Shown piece after piece: positions 61,678 through 64,000 of a DNA stretch of 64,000 nt. Source of the DNA: Flectonema sp. DT1601 (lineage: Eukaryota; Euglenozoa; Diplonemea; Diplonemida; Diplonemidae); contig OZ025783.1 in NCBI GenBank assembly GCA_964019425.1, positions 1,696,737 to 1,760,736 of the forward strand. The letters run 5' to 3'. The first letter of the stretch is position 1. Each line of letters starts with the position of its first letter. Position numbers and translations under genes: made by a program. The notes under the pieces are model-generated. The model ran no database searches. It was not told where the DNA came from and worked only from the letters and a program-made list of their open reading frames with translations.

Positions 61678-64000
61678 AAACCCGCAAACCCGCAAACCCG
61701 CAAACCCGCAAACCCGCAAACCCGCAAACCCGCAAACCCGCAAACCCGCAAACCCGCAAACCCGCAAACCCGCAAACCCGCAAACCCGCAAACCCGCAAA
61801 CCCGCAAACCCGCAAACCCGCAAACCCGCAAACCCGCAAACCCGCAAACCCGCAAACCCGCAAACCCGCAAACCCGCAAACCCGCAAACCCGCAAACCCG
61901 CAAACCCGCAAACCCGCAAACCCGCAAACCCGCAAACCCGCAAACCCGCAAACCCGCAAACCCGCAAACCCGCAAACCCGCAAACCCGCAAACCCGCAAA
62001 CCCGCAAACCCGCAAACCCGCAAACCCGCAAACCCGCAAACCCGCAAACCCGCAAACCCGCAAACCCGCAAACCCGCAAACCCGCAAACCCGCAAACCCG
62101 CAAACCCGCAAACCCGCAAACCCGCAAACCCGCAAACCCGCAAACCCGCAAACCCGCAAACCCGCAAACCCGCAAACCCGCAAACCCGCAAACCCGCAAA
62201 CCCGCAAACCCGCAAACCCGCAAACCCGCAAACCCGCAAACCCGCAAACCCGCAAACCCGCAAACCCGCAAACCCGCAAACCCGCAAACCCGCAAACCCG
62301 CAAACCCGCAAACCCGCAAACCCGCAAACCCGCAAACCCGCAAACCCGCAAACCCGCAAACCCGCAAACCCGCAAACCCGCAAACCCGCAAACCCGCAAA
62401 CCCGCAAACCCGCAAACCCGCAAACCCGCAAACCCGCAAACCCGCAAACCCGCAAACCCGCAAACCCGCAAACCCGCAAACCCGCAAACCCGCAAACCCG
62501 CAAACCCGCAAACCCGCAAACCCGCAAACCCGCAAACCCGCAAACCCGCAAACCCGCAAACCCGCAAACCCGCAAACCCGCAAACCCGCAAACCCGCAAA
62601 CCCGCAAACCCGCAAACCCGCAAACCCGCAAACCCGCAAACCCGCAAACCCGCAAACCCGCAAACCCGCAAACCCGCAAACCCGCAAACCCGCAAACCCG
62701 CAAACCCGCAAACCCGCAAACCCGCAAACCCGCAAACCCGCAAACCCGCAAACCCGCAAACCCGCAAACCCGCAAACCCGCAAACCCGCAAACCCGCAAA
62801 CCCGCAAACCCGCAAACCCGCAAACCCGCAAACCCGCAAACCCGCAAACCCGCAAACCCGCAAACCCGCAAACCCGCAAACCCGCAAACCCGCAAACCCG
62901 CAAACCCGCAAACCCGCAAACCCGCAAACCCGCAAACCCGCAAACCCGCAAACCCGCAAACCCGCAAACCCGCAAACCCGCAAACCCGCAAACCCGCAAA
63001 CCCGCAAACCCGCAAACCCGCAAACCCGCAAACCCGCAAACCCGCAAACCCGCAAACCCGCAAACCCGCAAACCCGCAAACCCGCAAACCCGCAAACCCG
63101 CAAACCCGCAAACCCGCAAACCCGCAAACCCGCAAACCCGCAAACCCGCAAACCCGCAAACCCGCAAACCCGCAAACCCGCAAACCCGCAAACCCGCAAA
63201 CCCGCAAACCCGCAAACCCGCAAACCCGCAAACCCGCAAACCCGCAAACCCGCAAACCCGCAAACCCGCAAACCCGCAAACCCGCAAACCCGCAAACCCG
63301 CAAACCCGCAAACCCGCAAACCCGCAAACCCGCAAACCCGCAAACCCGCAAACCCGCAAACCCGCAAACCCGCAAACCCGCAAACCCGCAAACCCGCAAA
63401 CCCGCAAACCCGCAAACCCGCAAACCCGCAAACCCGCAAACCCGCAAACCCGCAAACCCGCAAACCCGCAAACCCGCAAACCCGCAAACCCGCAAACCCG
63501 CAAACCCGCAAACCCGCAAACCCGCAAACCCGCAAACCCGCAAACCCGCAAACCCGCAAACCCGCAAACCCGCAAACCCGCAAACCCGCAAACCCGCAAA
63601 CCCGCAAACCCGCAAACCCGCAAACCCGCAAACCCGCAAACCCGCAAACCCGCAAACCCGCAAACCCGCAAACCCGCAAACCCGCAAACCCGCAAACCCG
63701 CAAACCCGCAAACCCGCAAACCCGCAAACCCGCAAACCCGCAAACCCGCAAACCCGCAAACCCGCAAACCCGCAAACCCGCAAACCCGCAAACCCGCAAA
63801 CCCGCAAACCCGCAAACCCGCAAACCCGCAAACCCGCAAACCCGCAAACCCGCAAACCCGCAAACCCGCAAACCCGCAAACCCGCAAACCCGCAAACCCG
63901 CAAACCCGCAAACCCGCAAACCCGCAAACCCGCAAACCCGCAAACCCGCAAACCCGCAAACCCGCAAACCCGCAAACCCGCAAACCCGCAAACCCGCAAA
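61678..64000. repeat. Array 5 of AAACCCGC (>290 units), runs off the window
   Basis: At least 2.3 kb of perfect 8-mers continuing past the end. The + strand is the C-rich one. If this were a right-hand chromosome end, the + strand should be G-rich. Confidence 0.97.

Noticed and set aside
61678-64000. Terminal telomere of this chromosome
   Set aside because: The strand orientation is opposite to a right-hand telomere, so I describe it only as a telomere-like array.

Overview
The window reads as nuclear DNA of a protist. It shows eukaryotic genes with short GT-AG introns, the standard stop codons, and eukaryote-only families (RPS23, VPS37-like, extended PHD, FAM221-like, JmjC). All sixteen recognisable host genes in the first 40 kb lie on the + strand. 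Almost every one has a pyrimidine-rich stretch ending in (C/A)AG 4-27 nt before its ATG. Such one-directional gene files with an acceptor-like AG in front of each ATG are what polycistronic transcription with spliced-leader trans-splicing looks like. VIPER/TATE-like tyrosine-recombinase retroelements, described mainly from kinetoplastids, point the same way (Euglenozoa-like). Five to six genes also carry conventional cis-introns, so this is not a trypanosomatid. I do not name the species.

Layout. 1-29.7 kb: ordinary genes with AT-rich spacers. They encode an extended PHD protein (5' cut), a small unknown, a secreted beta-rich protein, a large cadherin-like membrane protein, a small heat-shock protein, a PH/coiled-coil protein, a coiled-coil protein, dihydropyrimidinase (four exons), a membrane J-like protein, a FAM221-like zinc protein, a Q/P-rich protein, a VPS37-like ESCRT-I subunit, a flavoprotein-reductase-like protein, a membrane-anchored JmjC/cupin protein and a Cys-rich unknown. 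29.7-35.6 kb: no convincing gene; scattered short tRNA-related repeats. 35.6-38.4 kb: a Penelope-like retroelement whose RT protein ends in a Josephin-like cysteine-protease domain. 38.7-39.1 kb: RPS23. From 39.9 kb a ubiquitin-like gene runs without a stop into a GC-richer, broken non-LTR retroelement (Q-rich ORF1, EEP endonuclease, no RT).

43.6-64 kb is repeat country. Five arrays of the 8-mer AAACCCGC (about 95, 3.5, 158, 15 and more than 290 units) alternate with two copies of a ~3 kb subtelomere-like segment (49256-52549 and 58729-61677). Two diverged VIPER/TATE-like elements sit in the arrays, each with gag, tyrosine recombinase and RT-RNase H. Element 1 has complete A1-ORFs-B1A2-B2 split direct repeats; element 2 lacks B2. 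The arrays look telomeric in composition, but their C-rich strand is the + strand, opposite to what a right-hand chromosome end would show.

The most notable points are the RT-Josephin fusion, the telomere-like-repeat-inserted YR retroelements with a long open frame overlapping the recombinase, a palindrome made of two head-to-head 8-mer array stretches inside the non-LTR ORF1, and the signature of trans-splicing. All identifications come from reading the sequence; no database search was run.
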